Positions 10,560-24,030 of a stretch of DNA of 64,000 nucleotides are shown here, piece by piece. The stretch is from Nesterenkonia pannonica. GTDB taxonomy: Bacteria > Actinomycetota > Actinomycetes > Actinomycetales > Micrococcaceae. Numbering within the stretch: the stretch's first letter is position 1; each line of letters opens with the position of its first letter. Below the pieces are notes generated by a model. It had not been told where the DNA came from. It ran no database searches and saw only the letters and a list, made by a program, of their open reading frames with translations. Made by a program: the position numbers and the translations under genes. The stretch covers positions 1 to 64,000 of the forward strand of contig NZ_CP080575.1 of assembly GCF_019575955.1 (NCBI RefSeq), read 5' to 3'.

Positions 10560-11781
10560 TCATCCGGGAAGCAGGTTCGTGAACAGGCGGCTCTGCGCCC
10601 GCAGGTATGTCTTGGCGCGCATCGTGCGAATTCTGCGGTTGACCTCGACGGCGCGGGCGTAGTGCCCCACGAGCTCGTTGCAGATGGCCTCCCAGGTGCG
10701 GCCCTGCACCTCTGTGTGCGCGGCATCCGCGAAGTGCCTGCGCGCCGCGTGGTCGCTGACCAGGTGCTCCACCCTGCGGCGCATGCCGTGGAGATCCCCG
10801 GGGCCGTAGAGCCATCCAGTGCGGCCCTCATCCACCAGGTCGAGCGGGCCGCCCCGGCCCACCGCCACCACCGGCAGCGCTGCGGCCTGGGCCTCCTGGA
10901 TGGTCTGGCAGAACGTCTCCGCCTCACCGGGGTGGACGAAGATGTCGAGGCTGGCGACGTGAGCACCGAGGTCCGCTCCGGACTGGAAGCTAAGCAAAGT
11001 GCGCTCGTGGGAGCCTCTTCGCCAGTGAGCTCTCCATCGGGCCGGAGCCGATGATGACCAGACGGGTGCCGGGGATGCCGTCGAGCACCGCAAGGTCCTC
11101 GACCTGCTTCTCCGCTGCCAGGCGACCCACGAATCCGATCAGGAGCTCGCCGTTCGGAGCGATGCGCGCTCTGAGCTCGGCAGAGCGCCGGGCGGGGCTG
11201 AACAGGTCGGTGTCCACTCCGCGACGCCACGTGCGGAGCCGTTTGACGCCCCGCTCGCGCAGCTGCTGCTTCGCGAAGGTGGAGGGCACCAGTGTGTAGG
11301 TGCAGGCCTGGTGCATCCTCTCGACGTGCTGCCACAGCAGCTCCTCGGCCCATGGCACTCTGTAGCGCGCGGCGTAGGCAGGCACCTCTGTCTGATAGAT
11401 CGACACCGCCGGCAGGCCCAGCGCCTCAGCGGCCTGTATGGCCCGCCATCCCAGCACGAACGGTGAGGCGATGTGCACGACGTCCGGGCGGAGCTCCTCC
11501 AGAAGGTTGCGGATGCGCAGCACCGAACCGGCCGCGACCCGCACTTTGGGGTAGTCCGGAAGGGGCAGCGAGGGCACTCGGATCACCGGATACCCGTGGC
11601 AGCGCTCTGCGGAGCTGCTGATCTGATCGGTGAGCGGGTGGGCGTCGAAGGCCGAGTCCGCCGGGGCGATCACGGTGACGTCGTCGCCGCGGCGACGCAG
11701 GTGAGCAAGCACCTGCAGAACGGAGTTGGTGACCCCGTTCATGTGAGGGAGGAAGCTTTCGGCAACAACCGCAACTTTCAT
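10560..11781 (-). CDS. GT4-family glycosyltransferase (mannosyltransferase-like)
   Basis: GT-B fold transferase of family 4. The N-terminal domain starts MKVAVVAESFLPHMNGVTNS and contains DVVHIASPFVLGWRAI; the nucleotide-sugar domain contains LIGFVGRLAAEKQVEDL and the E-x7-E-type segment PGEAETFCQTIQEAQA, then LYGPGDLHGM. This pattern resembles GDP-mannose-dependent alpha-mannosyltransferases (MgtA/PimB group) used for actinobacterial glycolipids. The single break at about 10991 is a GCCGGC lesion (GCTTAGC); restored it reads RAHFAGFQSGADLG. About 407 residues. Convergent with App1, divergent from the inositol-phosphatase-like gene. Exact acceptor cannot be told. Confidence 0.85.
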
Positions 11782-11898
11782 CGCTCCCAGGCTACGACGC
11801 CGTGGGTGACCCCAGGAGGCTCCCAGGTTGAATGATGATGAACTCTCCATGAACAGAAACGCGGGGTCAGGCAATGCGAGGGCGGTAGCCTGTGGCGG

Positions 11899-12756
11899 GT
11901 GAACTCCATACCCTCCTCCGCGTCCCTGAGGACCATTGCCGTCTCCGCCGCGCACGCGGTGGGACAGCCGCTCCGGGAGGCCTTCCGGGCCTCCATGGAG
12001 GTCCAGATGAAGACGTCCAACAGTGATCTCGTCACCATCCACGATCAGCAGACGGAGGAGGCCCTGATCCGGCTGCTCTCCGAGGCGGTGCCGGACTCGC
12101 GGTTCACCGGTGAGGAAGGCGGTTCGCACGGCGAGGGCTTACTGGAGTGGATCATCGACCCCATCGACGGCACGTCCAACTTCGCCCACGGCTTCGACCA
12201 CTTCAGCGTCAGCATCGGGGCCGCGATCGACGACGTCGTGGTCGCCGGGGTGGTCCATGACCCCATCAATGAGCTCACCTTCTCCGCCGACGATGACGCC
12301 GCATACCTGTCCACCCGGGACGCGTCCGAAACGGTGCTGGCATCAGCTCCGAAGACCGGCACCGCCGAACCTCACCTGAACCTGCTCACCAACTTCCCGG
12401 CCCACGGATCGTTGCCGAGTACGGGACCGAGGCGCTGGAGGTGTTCGGGCATCTGGTGGGCACCTACGCCACGGTGCGCCGCATCGTCTCCGGGGCCCTG
12501 GAGCTCTGCTACGCCGCGGCGGGCTGGGCCGATGTGGTCATCAACTGCCGCACCAGCCCGTGGGACATCGCACCCGCCCAACTCATCCTCACCCGTGCCG
12601 GGGCACGTTCCTGCCCTACGGCACCCGCGGCGAGCGAACCTTCGACGGCACCTCGTCCCCCCACGCCCACCTGGCTCCGGGATACGTCGGGCTGGGCCCC
12701 GGCGTGGACTCCCCAGCGCCCTCGCCCCGGTCGAACGGTTCGTGCTGAACCAATAG
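11899..12756 (+). CDS. Inositol monophosphatase family protein
   Basis: Metal-dependent sugar phosphatase fold. Motifs in order: RFTGEEGG (metal-binding Glu), EWIIDPIDGTSNFAHG (the DPIDGT signature) and GWADVVINCRTSPWDIAPAQLI (the C-terminal WD motif). Reading GGCTTACTG at 12137 as GGCCGGCTG gives EGRLEWIIDPIDG, the usual Arg. Frame breaks lie near 12405 and 12600; the C-terminus is then FLPYGTRGERTFDGT and ends with ERFVLNQ. About 285 residues. It could be a histidinol-phosphate or inositol-phosphate phosphatase; the sequence does not decide. The GTG start at 11899 is 117 bp from the divergent mannosyltransferase, so a shared role in inositol-lipid synthesis is possible. Confidence 0.85.
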   Translation: MNSIPSSASLRTIAVSAAHAVGQPLREAFRASMEVQMKTSNSDLVTIHDQQTEEALIRLLSEAVPDSRFTGEEGGSHGEGLLEWIIDPIDGTSNFAHGFDHFSVSIGAAIDDVVVAGVVHDPINELTFSADDDAAYLSTRDASETVLASAPKTGTAEPHLNLLTNFPAHGSLPSTGPRRWRCSGIWWAPTPRCAASSPGPWSSATPRRAGPMWSSTAAPARGTSHPPNSSSPVPGHVPALRHPRRANLRRHLVPPRPPGSGIRRAGPRRGLPSALAPVERFVLNQ

Positions 12757-12871
12757 CTGCGCGTTTCAGCTGAGGCAGACGCTCAGCAGCGGACACTGTT
12801 CGCGGGAGTTCAGGCCTGGCCCCACTCCTGAGGGAAGGTCTGCTGCGCCACATGCCCCACGTGCAGAGGAC

Positions 12872-13027
12872 CTAGACCGCGCCCGCCAGGAAGGCAAGCA
12901 GCAGCCAGCGCAGGCTGTAGGAGTGGAACATAGTGACCACCAGAAGCATGAGGCAGGCGGTCGTCAGGACGAGACCGACGAGCCAGAAGATGAAGCGGCT
13001 GTCCTGATCCTTGATCAACCGAAGCAC
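12872..13027 (-). CDS. Small membrane protein, hypothetical
   Basis: A 51-residue protein from a GTG at 13027 preceded by a purine-rich stretch. It has a charged N-terminus (LRLIKDQDSRF) and two hydrophobic segments (FWLVGLVLTTACLMLLVV and LRWLLLAFLAGAV) ending at the C-terminus. The same frame is open upstream to 13111, so the start is uncertain. I recognise no family. It sits between the inositol-phosphatase-like gene and the divergent rubrerythrin-VIT gene. Confidence 0.4.
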   Translation of the reverse strand: MLRLIKDQDSRFIFWLVGLVLTTACLMLLVVTMFHSYSLRWLLLAFLAGAV

Positions 13028-13213
13028 CTCACAGTACGAATCTATCCGTACGTGACGCAGAGGCTGAGCCCATCCCCGTCTCGGCGCCGATTGTCCACCA
13101 CAGGGGTACATGTGAGCAGGCTTGAGGTGCGTCGACGGCTTAGGGGTGCTGAAGCTTCGTCATGCAGCGAGTCGAGCCGCCGCCCGGCCGTGAAGTGTGC
13201 GCACCATAGTGCC

Positions 13214-14321
13214 GTGAGCGATACACCTGAGACGGTACGGCCGGAGGGCGAACCCACCCCGAAGCAGGTCCGCCGGTGGCGCAGATACCTGGCCGATGAG
13301 GAGGCCGAGGCGAAGCTCTACTGGAAGCTCGCGCAGAAGCGCACCGGTGAGGAGAAGCAGATCCTGCTTGGGCTCTCCGAAGCCGAGAAGCGCCACCAGG
13401 AGCACTGGAGGCAGCTGCTCGGCCCACACTCGTACAACCTCCCGCGCCCCAGCGCACACCGCGTTCTGCTGGGGTGGATGGCGCGCGTCTTCGGCTCCGT
13501 GTTCGTGCTCGCCCTGGCTCAGCGCGCCGAAGGCGACTCTCCCTACGCCCGCGACGATGACGCCACCCCGCGCATGGCTGCGGACGAAGAGGTGCACGAG
13601 GAGGTCATCCGCGCCCTCGCCGCCCGCGGCAGAGAGAAGCTCTCGGGAGGCTTCAGAGCCGCCGTATTCGGAGCCAATGACGGGCTGGTCTCAAACTTCG
13701 CACTCATCATGGGCATGGGCGGCACCGGAGTCGGCCCCACCGTGGTGCTGCTGACCGGCATTGCTGGGCTGCTGTCCGGGGCGCTCTCCATGGCCGCCGG
13801 GGAGTTCATCTCAGTGCGCAGTCAGCGGGAGCTTCTGGATGCCACACGGCCCACCCAGGCGACCCTTCGTGCCGCGCCTGACCTCGATCTTGATCACAAC
13901 GAGCTGATCCTGGTCTACAGGGCACGGGGCCTGAGCGAAGCCGACGCTGAGCACCGGGCCCTGGAACGGCTCAACGTCTTCGACTGCAACTGCCGCCCCG
14001 AACTGTCGCACGACCCGGACGAGCTTCATGACGAGCACCGCGCCGTAGGTTCTGCGTGGACCGCCGCCGGGTCAAGCTTCTGCTTCTTCGGGCTCGGAGC
14101 GATCATCCCGGTGCTGCCCTATCTCTTCGGCGCCGAGGGCTTGCTCGCCGTGGGGCTCTCCACCGGCCTGGTGGGCCTGGCGCTGCTGTGCACCGGCGGC
14201 GTCGTGGGGCTGCTCTCCGGCACGAACCCTCACCCGCGGGCTGCGCCAGCTGGCGATCGGCCTGGGTGCCGCCGCGGTGACCTACGCGTTGGGCTCCGCC
14301 CTCGGCGTCACCGTCGGCTGA
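13214..14321 (+). CDS. Rubrerythrin-like/VIT1 fusion, iron or manganese transporter
   Basis: Membrane protein of the erythrin-VIT group. The N-terminal ~150 residues are a ferritin-like di-iron domain with regularly placed acidic and His residues (YLADEEAEAKLYWKLAQ; SEAEKRHQEHWRQLLG; AADEEVHEEVIRALA). The C-terminal half is a VIT1/CCC1 domain: FGANDGLVSNFALIMGMGG, then LSGALSMAAGEFISVRSQRE and four further hydrophobic helices. VIT1 proteins export iron or manganese from the cytosol; the ferritin-like part is thought to sense or deliver it. The GTG start at 13214 gives VSDTPETVRPEGE. One break near 14225; after it the end reads LAIGLGAAAVTYALGSALG. About 369 residues. Convergent with the NarL-type regulator. 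Confidence 0.88.
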
Positions 14322-14367
14322 CCACAGCTCCCTCCTCTTGCAGATCCCAGGGGTTGACTGTGAAGCC

Positions 14368-15034
14368 CTATCCCAGGCGCGGCTCGACGAAGCCCAGCTC
14401 TGCGGCACGCACCAGCAGCTGCGTCCGATCATGTGTGCCGAAGCGCTCGTTCAGGCGCTTGCTGTACGTCTTCACCGTCTCCCGGCTGAAGTGCAGCTCC
14501 CGAGCGATCTCTGTGTTCGTCCACCCCCGCGCGATGCCCTCAGCACCTTCAGCTCTCCAGGCGGAACGTGGGGCATACCAGCCTGATGGGCAACCGCCTC
14601 GGCGATATCTGTAGGAGCCGTGTCATGAGTCTTCTGGGCCGCACGGGCGCTGGGCGCGGTGAACGGGTGCTCCCCGCGGCCACTGAACGGATCGCGTCCA
14701 GCACTGTGCTGGCGTGTGCATCCTTCGTCACATACCCACGGGCACCAGCACGCAGGGCGCGCACCACATGATGATCGGTGGTGAACGTCGTCACCACGAG
14801 CACCCTGATGTCCGGGCTCTCCTCCAGGATCTCCCGTGTGGCAGCCACACCGTTCTGCCCGGGAAGGTCTACGTCCATCACGACCACGTCCGGGGCCGAC
14901 TCGCGCACCATCTCAACAGCGTCCACACCGTCGGCGGCCTCCCCTGCGAGCACCAGGTCATCAGTGGAGTCCAGGTAGAGACGCAGGGCCTCCTGCATCA
15001 TGGGCTGATCCTCGACAAGAAATACTCGAATCAT
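14368..15034 (-). CDS. NarL/FixJ-family response regulator
   Basis: Receiver domain MIRVFLVEDQPMMQEAL with phospho-acceptor Asp in VVVMDVDLPGQNG, Thr in LVVTTFTTDHH and Lys in GYVTKDAHAS. The C-terminal LuxR helix-turn-helix is encoded in another frame around 14375-14560: LKVLRGIARGWTNTEIAREL followed by FSRETVKTYSKRL. Breaks near 14540-14680 fall in C or G runs. Restored length about 222 residues. The partner sensor kinase lies divergently at 15298, with a tiny secreted-peptide gene between them. The signal is unknown. Confidence 0.88.
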
Positions 15035-15148
15035 CGGAACCTCCTCTGCAGAAGCCTAGATCGAAGACCAGCAACATCACGAGAGGCGGCGAGAACTGTC
15101 CACCACAGGGGACTCTTCGAAGCCGGACACAAGAAATAGTCTGCTCAG

Positions 15149-15286
15149 ATGAACCGGATCCTGCACGCCGCGGTCGTCATCGCGGCCTGCGTGCTGCTGC
15201 ACACGGCGGGGGCCGATGTTCAGCGTGACTCCTGGCTCGGGGAGCAGTGGTGCGAGCTCTTCCCGAACCATTCGGCCTGTGATTGA
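15149..15286 (+). CDS. 45-residue secreted peptide, hypothetical
   Basis: An ATG at 15149 opens a 45-residue protein with a classical signal peptide: MNR, a hydrophobic core (AAVVIAACVLLHTAGA) and a small-residue cleavage-like site, then a short mature part DVQRDSWLGEQWCELFPNHS ending CD. The mature part has two cysteines that could form one disulfide. Its stop (15284-15286) overlaps a possible TTG start of the sensor kinase, so the two are probably co-transcribed and coupled. No family recognised. A role as ligand or accessory of the kinase is inference from position alone. Confidence 0.5.
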   Translation: MNRILHAAVVIAACVLLHTAGADVQRDSWLGEQWCELFPNHSACD

Positions 15287-16449
15287 CTGAGATCCAAATG
15301 GGGTTCGAAGCAGCTGCGGAGTGGCGTGCTGAGAAGCCTGACCGGAAGGTCCTGAGTGCGCTGACCGGCATATCAGCTGCCTGGATTCTCCTAGACCTGA
15401 GCCTCTTCGGAGTTTTCAGCACTGGCCCTGTCTCGGTCGGCGCCCTCGTGTCGCTGCTGCTGTGGACGCTCTGCCTCTGCCTCCTATGGGTAGGCGTCAT
15501 CCCAGGGGCGACAGCTGCCCAGGCGGCATTGGCGGCTATCCTCGTCGTGGGCTACATCCCCTCTACCAGGCCGTTTTCCTCGTGCTGATGAGCGCGGTCG
15601 TGGCGATGTACGCACCTGTCCGGCCTCGACGGCTCTACGTCGTCACCTCGGTGCTCTGGACGGGCGCTGTGGGAGCACAGTTCGGCGACTGGGAGACCGC
15701 AGCTTACGCCGCTGCATTCCTCAGCCTGCTGGTGCTGATCGCCTACGCGATCGGCCGAGGCATCAGACGAGTCGCAGACCGTGCGCGGGAGGAGCGCACG
15801 CAGAGACTCCACGCGGAGCAGGCCAGGGCGCACGCACTGCAGCAGGAGCGGCGCCGCTTTGCCCAGGAGCTCCACGACAATATCGGCCGTGATCTGACCA
15901 TTCTGGCCATGCGGGCTGATGCCATGAGCCTCCACCCCCACGCGGCCGCACCGGAGGCGGTGCAGGTGCTGGGAGACACTGCACGCTCAGCGCTGGACGA
16001 CCTGCGCGAGATGGTCATCCTCCTGAAGGGACAGGGCGTCCTTCCCTGCCGTCGACGGCAGAACATTCCCTGAGGACCTTGAGACGCTCCGCAGCGGACT
16101 ACGGCCCGAACGAGGCGTCTTCGAGGCGGACGTGCGCGGAGACTGGTCACGAGTGGCCCAATGGGTGCGCACACAGCTGTTCGCCATTGTGGGCGAGGGA
16201 CTCCTCAACGCACAGAAGCACGGCGCAGCGCCCGACGGCGGGATCGCGGGCATCAGGCTGGATGCTGAAGCCGCTGCCGACGCGTGGTCAGTGACGATCG
16301 AGAACGACGCGGCGCCGGTGCCCGACGGGCCGGAGAGCTTCCCTACGGCTCCTCGAGCGTCGGCCTGGAGGGCATGCACGTCCGCGCACAGTCGATCGGC
16401 GCCCGTCTGGAGGCCGGACCCTCAGAATCCGACCGTTGGGTGCTGAGAA

Positions 16450-19142
<2,693 letters not shown>

Positions 19143-19260
19143 GCGTCTACCTTCTCACTGACGCGGGGCCTCCGAAGCTGGGGCCAGCTCCCCGTATTGC
19201 CGAGACCCTCAGCACGTTTCTGCGACGGGCGGAGCAGCACTGTGGCGGCGGACGCAGAAA

Positions 19261-19297
19261 CGCCCTCGCCCTCCGCGCGGAACGGAGGGCGAGGGCG
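19261..19297 (-). terminator. Terminator of the sucCD operon
   Basis: Perfect 15-bp GC-rich inverted repeat (CGCCCTCGCCCTCCG and its complement) with a 7-base loop, 27 bases past the sucD stop. Confidence 0.85.
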
Positions 19298-19323
19298 TCA
19301 GGCTGCAGAGAAGCTGAGGGGCG

Positions 19324-20237
19324 TCAGCCCTTGAAGATCTCCCGCAGCAGCTCGGCGGTCTCGGAGGGCGTCTTGCCGACCTTCACGCCTGCCGCTTCGA
19401 GTGCTTCCTTCTTGGCCTCGGCCGTGCCCGAGGAGCCGGAGACGATGGCGTTTGCGTGGCCCATGGTCTTGCCCTCGGGAGCGGTGAAGCCTGCGACGTA
19501 GCCGACGACCGGCTTGGTGACGTGGGCCTTGATGTACTCCGCGGCGCGCTCTTCGGCGTCTCCGCCGATCTCGCCGATCATCACGATCGCCTTGGTGTCC
19601 GGGTCGTTCTCGAACGCTTCGAGCGCATCGATGTGGGTGGTGCCTATGACCGGGTCGCCGCCGATTCCGATGCTGGTGGAGAACCCGATGTCTCGGAGTT
19701 CGTACATCATCTGGTAAGTCAGAGTGCCGGACTTGGACACCAGTCCGATGGGGCCGGACTCCGTGATGTTCGCCGGGGTGATGCTTACCAGCGCCTCACC
19801 GGGGTGATGATGCCGGGGCAGTTCGGGCCGATGACGCGGGTGATCGGGTTTCCGTCGTCGTCAGTGGTGGTCGCAGCCAGGTTGTAGAACTCGGCTGTGT
19901 CCTGCACCGGGATGCCCTCGGTGATCACCACGAGCAGGCCGATGCCTGCCTCGATGGCCTCGATCGCAGCATCCTTGGCGAACTTCGGAGGGACGAAGGC
20001 CACGGACACGTCGGCGCCGGTCTTCTCCATCGCTTCGGAGACGGAGCCGAAGACGGGCAGCTCTGTCTCGTAGCCGTCCTTGTGGATGTGGGTGACGTGC
20101 GAGTTTACTTTGCGGGCGTTGACTCCGCCCACGATGTTGGTGCTTACCCTGAGCATCAGGGCGGTGTGCTTGGTGCCCTCGCCGCCGGTGATGCCCTGGA
20201 CGATGACTTTGGAGTCTTTGTTGAGGTAGATCGACAT
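19324..20237 (-). CDS. sucD: Succinyl-CoA ligase [ADP-forming] subunit alpha
   Basis: TCA-cycle enzyme subunit that binds CoA and carries the phosphohistidine. The N-terminus reads [21 protein letters not shown], then [44 protein letters not shown] and the active-site loop [13 protein letters not shown] with the phosphorylated His. About 303 residues. Three GCCGGC lesions are diagnostic: GTAAGC near 20143 (restores MLRAGTNIVGG), GTAAAC near 20105 (restores ARKAGSH) and GTAAGC near 19790 (restores EALAGITPANIT). One C is also missing near 19801. Follows sucC by 16 bp. Confidence 0.95.
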
Positions 20238-20253
20238 ATGTGTCTCCGTCCCT

Positions 20254-21416
20254 TTACTTGTTCGCCAGCTCGGCGGCCTGGTCGGCCCCTGCGTCCATGG
20301 TGTCGGCCGTGGTGACCAGCGGGTGGTTGGCGTCGGCCAGGATCTTCCGGCCTGCCTCCACGTTGTTGCCGTCCAGGCGCACGACCAGCGGCTTGCTGGC
20401 GGTGTCGCCCAGAATGTCCAGAGCCTTGACGATGCCGTTGGCGACGGCGTCGCAGCTGGTGATGCCGCCGAAGACGTTCACAAACACCGACTTCACCTGA
20501 TCGTCCGACAGGATCACGTCGAGGCCGTGCGCCATGATCTCCGCGGAGGCACCGCCTCCGATGTCGAGGAAGTTGGCGGGCTTGACCCCGCCGTGAGCCT
20601 CCCCGGCGTACGCGACCACGTCGAGAGTGGACATCACGAGACCGGCGCCGTTGCCGATGATGCCGACCTGACCGTCGAGCTTCACGTAGTTCAGCTCGTG
20701 CTCGGCTGCCTTGGCCTCGAGCGGGTCCACAGCGGACTCGTCGATCAGGTCAGCGTGCGCGGGCTGGCGGAAGGCGGCGTTCTCGTCGAGGGTGATCTTG
20801 CCGTCCAGCGCGATGATGCTGCCGTCGGCAGTCCTCACCAGCGGGTTGACCTCCACCAGCGAGGCGTCCTCTTCCTTGAAGACTCTCCAGAGCTGCTTGA
20901 AGACCTTGGACAGGGCAGGGGCGTCGGCTGCGTCGAATCCTGCCTTGGCGGCGATGTAGCCGCCCATGGAGCCGGTGATGCCCACGTTGGGGTCGAAGTT
21001 GACCCTTGCCAGCTTCTCCGGGGACTCCACGGCGAGCTGCTCGATCTCCACGCCGCCCTCCTTGGAGCTCATGGCGAGGTACTGGCGCTCTGCGCGGTCC
21101 AGGAGGATGGAGAAGTAGTACTCTTCGACGATCTCGGCGCCCTGGGCGATCATGACCCGGTGCACCGTGTGGCCTTTGATGTCCATGCCGAGGATGGCCT
21201 CGGCGTGCTCGTAGGCCTCCTGCGGCGTCTTGGCCAGCTTCACGCCGCTTACCTTGCCGCGGCCGCCGACCTTCACCTGGGCCTTGATGACCACTGTTCC
21301 GCCGATCTTCTCAGCGGCGTTCTTTGCTTCTTCGGGCGTGGTGGCGACGATGCCGCGAGCACGGGGACACCGTGCGCCTCGAACAGATCGCGCGCCTGGT
21401 ACTCGTAAAGGTCCAC
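20254..21416 (-). CDS. sucC: Succinyl-CoA ligase [ADP-forming] subunit beta
   Basis: ATP-grasp subunit of succinyl-CoA synthetase. I chose GTG 21416, giving [20 protein letters not shown], the canonical start; the frame shifts near 21360 by one lost G and then runs uninterrupted. Visible motifs: [42 protein letters not shown] (metal-binding Asn and neighbouring Asp), [21 protein letters not shown] and [20 protein letters not shown]. At 21248 GTAAGC replaces the expected GCCGGC of GRGKAGGVKLAK. About 388 residues. First gene of the sucCD operon, downstream of pcrA. Confidence 0.95.
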
Positions 21417-21491
21417 AGGTGTGTCCTTCTGCGTTGACGACAAAGCGAGTGATGAGATGCTCGCTGGGCCGCACCGCAGGACGGCGTCGGC

Positions 21492-23931
21492 TCAGCCGAG
21501 TTTCTCCAGGGAGCATATCGCAGGAGAAGACGCTTCTCGGCACCGCTGAACGCGACCTTCGCCACTGTCTTGTCCCCTGAGCCCTCCACGGACAGGACCT
21601 CGCCGATGCCGAACTTGCCGTGCTTCACCTGGTCCCCGGGGCTGAGCGAGGGAATCTCCCGGTCGGGGTTCACGTTCTTCGGCGGCGCCGAAGCGGGCGC
21701 TCCCCATACGACCCCTGGTCAGGGCCTCGTCGCCGCCCCAGCCTGTCCTGCCGAGACTTGAGCCTGAGCCGAAGCCCGACAGTGCCGAGCCGCGGGAGCC
21801 CGGGGTGCGGCTGGTGACGGAGTCCGGGCTCAGGTGGAGGAGGTGCTCCGGGATCTCCGCGAGGAACTGGCTGGGCGGGTTGTAGGAGACCTGGCCCCAG
21901 AGGCTTCTCGACTCAGCGCGCGTCAGGAAGAGACGGTGCTCAGCTCGTGTGAGGCCCACGTAGGCCAGACGACGCTCCTCGGAGAGCTGGTCTGTGTCGC
22001 CCATGGCGCGCTGGTGGGGGAAGACACCGTGCTCCATGCCGGTGAGGAAGACGACAGGGAACTCCAGCCCCTTGGCGGTGTGCAGCGTCATCAGAGTGAC
22101 CTGCCCTGCTCGGCCGCCAGCCGGGCCGACTCGTCATCGGGGGCGTTGGGTATCGCGTCTGCGTCAGCGATGAGGCTGACCTGCTCCAGGAAGCCCTCCA
22201 GGGAGGCGCCCTCCGTGCCTACTCTCGTACTCCTTCATCACCGCGACCAGCTCGCCGAGGTTGTCCGCGCGGGACTCGTCCTGAAGGTCCTTCGACTCTC
22301 GCAGCGCCGCCATCATGCCGGACTGCTCCAGCACCGCCTCCAGCACCACGGAGGGGTTCTCGTCCGCTGCGAGGCTGGTGACATCGTCGATCATGCGCAC
22401 GAAGGAGGCGATCTGCTTCACCGCGCGGGTGGAGGCTGCGGTCTCGTCCGCCCGGCGCAGCGCTTCGAGGAACGTGATCCGGTCCCGGCCTGCCAGCTGG
22501 GCCACCGCACTCTCCGCCTTCTCACCGATGCCCCGCTTCGGCTCGTTGAGCACCCGCCGAAGATTCACGTCGTCATCGGGGTTGTTCACCACGTGCAGGT
22601 AAGCCAGAGCATCCTTGATCTCTTTGCGGTCGTAGAACCGTGTGCCGCCGATGACGCGGTAGGGGATGCCGCGGTGGATCAGGCGCTCCTCCAGGGACCT
22701 GGACTGGGCGTTGGTCCGGTAGAACACCGCCACATCCGAGGGCTTCACGCCCTCATCGTCTCCGAGACGGTCGATGGTCCGAGCGATCCACGCTGCCTCG
22801 TCCGACTCCGAGTGTGCCACGTGGAGGGTCACGTCCGGCCCAGCGCCGGACTCCGTCCAGAGGCTCTTCTCCTGACGGGCGGTGTTCTGGGAGATGACCG
22901 CGTTGGCGGCGTCGAGGATGTTCTGGGTGGAGCGGTAGTTCTGCTCCAGCTTGATGACCCGCGCCTGCGGGTAGTCCCGCTCAAACTCGGTGATGTTGCG
23001 GATGTCTGCGCCGCGGAAGGCGTAGATCGACTGGTCGGAGTCGCCGACCACCGTCAGCTCGGCAGGACTGGTCTCCACCTCGTCGTCCGGTGCTGTGAGC
23101 TGCCTGATGAGGCGATACTGGGCGTGGTTGGTGTCCTGGTACTCGTCGACGAGGACGTGTCGGAATCTGCGGCGGTAGCTGTCGCGCACCGCGGGAACGC
23201 CTCCAGCATGTAGACGGTCTCGGTGAGGAGGTCGTCGAAGTCGTAGGCGTTGGCAGCTCGCAGCCGCGCGGAGTATTCGCCGAATACCGTGGCGACCGCC
23301 TCGGAGAACGGCTCGCTGGGAGCCGTGGCGCGGAAGCTCTCCGCATCGACCAGCTCATTCTTCAGCGCGCTGATCCTGTTGCGCAGGGCCCGGGGTGCGA
23401 ACCGCTTGGGGTCCAGCTGGTGCTCCTTTGCGATCTGGGTGACCAGGCGCAGGGAGTCTGAGGCGTCGTAGATGGTGAATGTGGACTTGCGGCCGATGGT
23501 GGACGCCTCCGCCCGGAGGATCCGCACGCAGGAGGAGTGGAACGTGGAGATCCACATGCGCTGGGCGGCCTACCCGATGAGCCGTTCGATGCGCTCCTTC
23601 ATCTCCCGGGCGGCCTTGTTGGTGAAGGTGATCGCCAGGATCTCGTGCGGCCGGGCCGCTCCGGTGCGGATCAGGTGGGCGATCCGCCGGGTGAGCACCG
23701 CCGTCTTGCCCGAGCTTAAGCACCGGCGACGATCAGCAGCGGAGAGCCGCCGTGGAGGACGGCCTCCCTCTGCTGCGGGTTGAGCCCCTCGACGGCTGTC
23801 TCCGAGGGCGCTGGAGGCTCCTGAAGAACGGCCGGGCCGCTGTGGTCGTGGACGCCGTCCCGCTCGTCGTTCCGGGCTGAGCGAGGCCTCTCGCCTACGC
23901 GCTGCGAAGGCGGAGTGAAGAGAAAATCCAT
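21492..23931 (-). CDS. pcrA: ATP-dependent DNA helicase PcrA/UvrD
   Basis: Superfamily 1A 3'-5' helicase for repair and rolling-circle replication. The N-terminus includes [22 protein letters not shown]; the Walker A region is split by GCTTAAGC near 23715, and reading it as GCCGGC gives [18 protein letters not shown]. Then [18 protein letters not shown] (motif Ia), [10 protein letters not shown] (motif II), [16 protein letters not shown] (III), [10 protein letters not shown] (IV), [20 protein letters not shown] (V) and [15 protein letters not shown] (VI). The C-terminus has the PcrA-type tail [16 protein letters not shown] and ends LEKLG. About 813 residues. Further breaks near 23570, 23180, 22225, 22105 and 21690. 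First gene in its strand block; the divergent EamA transporter begins 100 bp away. Confidence 0.93.
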
Positions 23932-24030
23932 GGCGGCACCAGTGTAAGGGTGCTGCCTGACACGGCCTCCGCGGCGGGCCCTGAGGCGCACCTCTGCACC
24001 CGCGGCGGCACGTAGGGTGATGAGCATGCT

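Noticed and set aside
11408-11413. Flanking-base rule that separates corrupted from intact GCCGGC sites
   Set aside because: Intact copies are often preceded by CC, but corrupted ones occur with every neighbouring base, so the window does not support an extended motif.
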